Assembly: GCA_039964455.1 (NCBI GenBank)
Contig: JBDVXK010000004.1
Coordinates: 1-64,000 of the forward strand
Source of the DNA: CALJFL01 sp039964455
GTDB lineage: Bacteria > Pseudomonadota > Gammaproteobacteria > Pseudomonadales > Halieaceae
Length of the DNA: 64,000 nucleotides
Direction: 5' to 3'
Every line of letters begins with the position of its first letter. Positions within the stretch are counted from its first letter, which is position 1. The position numbers and the translations under genes are program-made. This document shows, piece by piece, positions 62,957 through 64,000 of the stretch. A model generated the notes under the pieces. It saw nothing but the letters and a program-made list of their open reading frames with translations, had not been told where the DNA came from and ran no database searches.

Positions 62957-63709
62957 ATGAACAAATATGTGCTCCCGCTTGCTCTTGTTGCCGTGGTCGG
63001 CCTGCAAGCTTGTAATCAACAAAGTCAGGCCCCTGTCGAAGAAGAAGTAAGTCTGGAAACCTCTGAGCAGCGACTCAGCTACGGCATGGCGCTTGGCCTT
63101 GGTCAGCGTATGGCCTCTGAGGGTATGCCTATCGATGTCGCCGCTTTCGCTGCCGGTATCAGTGACGCGCTGGAAGGTGTGGAACCCCGCCTGACACAGG
63201 AAGAGATTACCGCTGAGCTGCAAAGCTATCAGGAGAAAGCCGTTGCCGCACAAGCTGAAGCGCAAGCAGCCGCAGGTGGCGCAAACCTGGCAGCAGCCGA
63301 GGCCTTCCTCGCGGAAAATGCCACGCGCGAAGGTGTGGTAGTTACTGAATCCGGTTTGCAGTATGAAATCGTTGAAGCCGGTGACGGCGCCGTTCCCGGT
63401 GCAGACGATACGGTAGAGGTGCACTATCGCGGCACACTCATCGATGGCACAGAGTTCGATTCATCTTACAGCCGCGGCCAGACAGTCAGCTTTGGCGTTG
63501 GACAGGTGATCGCAGGATGGACCGAAGCACTGCAGTTGATGCCTGCTGGCTCTAAGTGGAAGTTGTTCATTCCACCAGAGCTGGGCTATGGCGCCGGTGG
63601 TGCGGGACAGATGATTGGTCCCAACTCTGCATTAGTGTTTGATGTGGAGCTTATCTCTATCGCTGGCCAGGAAGGCGAAGCAGCGGCTGAAGAGCCCGCA
63701 GCTGAGTAA
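62957..63709 (+). CDS. FKBP-type peptidyl-prolyl isomerase lipoprotein (Mip/FkpA type)
   Basis: Envelope chaperone of 250 residues. The signal peptide ends in the lipobox LQAC. The N-terminal dimerisation domain (LSYGMALGLGQRMASEGMPI) and Ala-rich helix precede the FKBP domain (VEVHYRGTLIDGTEFDSSY; VIAGWTEALQLMPAGSKWKL; PELGYGAGG). A short acidic tail follows. It assists folding of outer-membrane and periplasmic proteins. ATG 62957 is preceded by TGGAAA; a slightly earlier in-frame ATG at 62945 exists. Confidence 0.94.
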   Translation: MNKYVLPLALVAVVGLQACNQQSQAPVEEEVSLETSEQRLSYGMALGLGQRMASEGMPIDVAAFAAGISDALEGVEPRLTQEEITAELQSYQEKAVAAQAEAQAAAGGANLAAAEAFLAENATREGVVVTESGLQYEIVEAGDGAVPGADDTVEVHYRGTLIDGTEFDSSYSRGQTVSFGVGQVIAGWTEALQLMPAGSKWKLFIPPELGYGAGGAGQMIGPNSALVFDVELISIAGQEGEAAAEEPAAE

Positions 63710-63716
63710 GTGAGCC

Positions 63717-64000
63717 TCAGGACGCCGGGCTTTCGGCCTGGCGTCTGTGTGTGTTGTGAAGGCCGGCGATGAGTTGGTCTTCCAGCACAAATCTCGATTC
63801 CAGTAACTCCCCCAGCACAGACAGGTCGCGCTCCAGCGTGTCCGGGTAGGTGTCACCACTCCCGTACTTTTCCTCGTAGGCCATGATGACTTCAGTGGTG
63901 TCCGCAATCGCCGGCATCAGTGTTATTGCCAGCTCGTTACTGCCGTCGCCGAAAAACTCGGCCTCATCGATCAGTTCGTGAAACACCTCGAAGTGGCCAC
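63717..64000 (-). CDS. C-terminal part of an unrecognised protein, cut by the window edge
   Basis: The open frame runs without a stop from the window edge at 64000 to the TGA at 63717, giving the last 94 residues (GHFEVFHELIDEAEFF onward). It looks soluble, acidic and helical (ELAITLMPAIADTTEVIMAY; RFVLEDQLIAGLHNTH). I cannot name a family. It ends seven bases from the FKBP stop in convergent orientation, and a hairpin (63721-63745) inside its end could act as a weak terminator for the FKBP gene. Confidence 0.6.
   Translation of the reverse strand, partial: GHFEVFHELIDEAEFFGDGSNELAITLMPAIADTTEVIMAYEEKYGSGDTYPDTLERDLSVLGELLESRFVLEDQLIAGLHNTHRRQAESPAS

Overview
The window looks like chromosomal DNA of a marine gammaproteobacterium of the Cellvibrionales/Halieaceae type. 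Three things suggest this. The housekeeping blocks are in Pseudomonas-like order (argH / algZ-algR-hemC-hemD-hemX-hemY; lptM-lysA-dapF-DUF484-xerC-yigB with divergent cyaY; glnK-amtB beside ubiK and comM; trxA-rho). Between them lie accessory genes typical of marine oligotrophs that degrade lipids and xenobiotics (P450, Baeyer-Villiger monooxygenase, alkylsulfatase, DUF3604, D-aminoacylase-like amidohydrolase). The DNA is moderately GC-rich, except for a visibly AT-richer stretch around 47.5-49.3 kb. I saw no rRNA, tRNA, CRISPR array, insertion sequence or prophage. The genus is an inference.

Layout. 0-4.4 kb: an RND efflux adaptor and pump. 4.4-8.4 kb: rep helicase coupled to an MscS-type channel, then a CNNM/CBS membrane protein. 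8.4-9.6 kb: a cytochrome P450 with an operator-like dyad in its promoter. 9.7-15 kb: comM, ubiK and a nitrogen block (TorF-type porin, PII, AmtB, second PII, small lipoprotein). The porin promoter has a near-consensus sigma-54 element with NtrC-like sites upstream. 15-21 kb: yigB-xerC-DUF484-dapF-lysA-lptM on the minus strand and cyaY plus a DUF3187 protein on the plus strand. The 51-codon lptM gene is easy to miss.

21-28.4 kb: a 991-residue regulator (winged helix, AAA ATPase, TPR-like helices) diverges from a 78-residue protein, a secreted alkylsulfatase, a DUF3313 protein and a bile-acid/sodium-symporter-family transporter. I read this as a candidate system for scavenging sulfated amphiphiles. 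28.4-35.1 kb: envelope proteins (Gly-zipper protein, periplasmic beta carbonic anhydrase, DUF4136 lipoprotein), then three consecutive, dissimilar, exported alpha/beta-hydrolases. 35.2-44.7 kb: catabolic genes (DUF3604 protein, amidohydrolase, MDR reductase, BVMO with divergent AraC regulator, secreted esterase, haloacid-dehalogenase-like protein). 44.8-49.3 kb: a NarL-type response regulator, a hybrid histidine kinase and a secreted leucine-rich-repeat protein, possibly a signalling island.

49.4-64 kb is mostly core: argH, algZR, the heme operon, ubiD, rho, trxA, a GIY-YIG protein, an ABC-F ATPase, a lipoprotein FKBP isomerase, and the 3' end of an unrecognised gene cut by the window edge.

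The most testable new ideas are the sigma-54 control of a porin linked to PII and AmtB, the alkylsulfatase/BASS locus with its unusual regulator, the triple-hydrolase cluster with a 20-codon leader ORF, and the kinase/LRR island. All functions are read from sequence motifs by eye; no database search was run.
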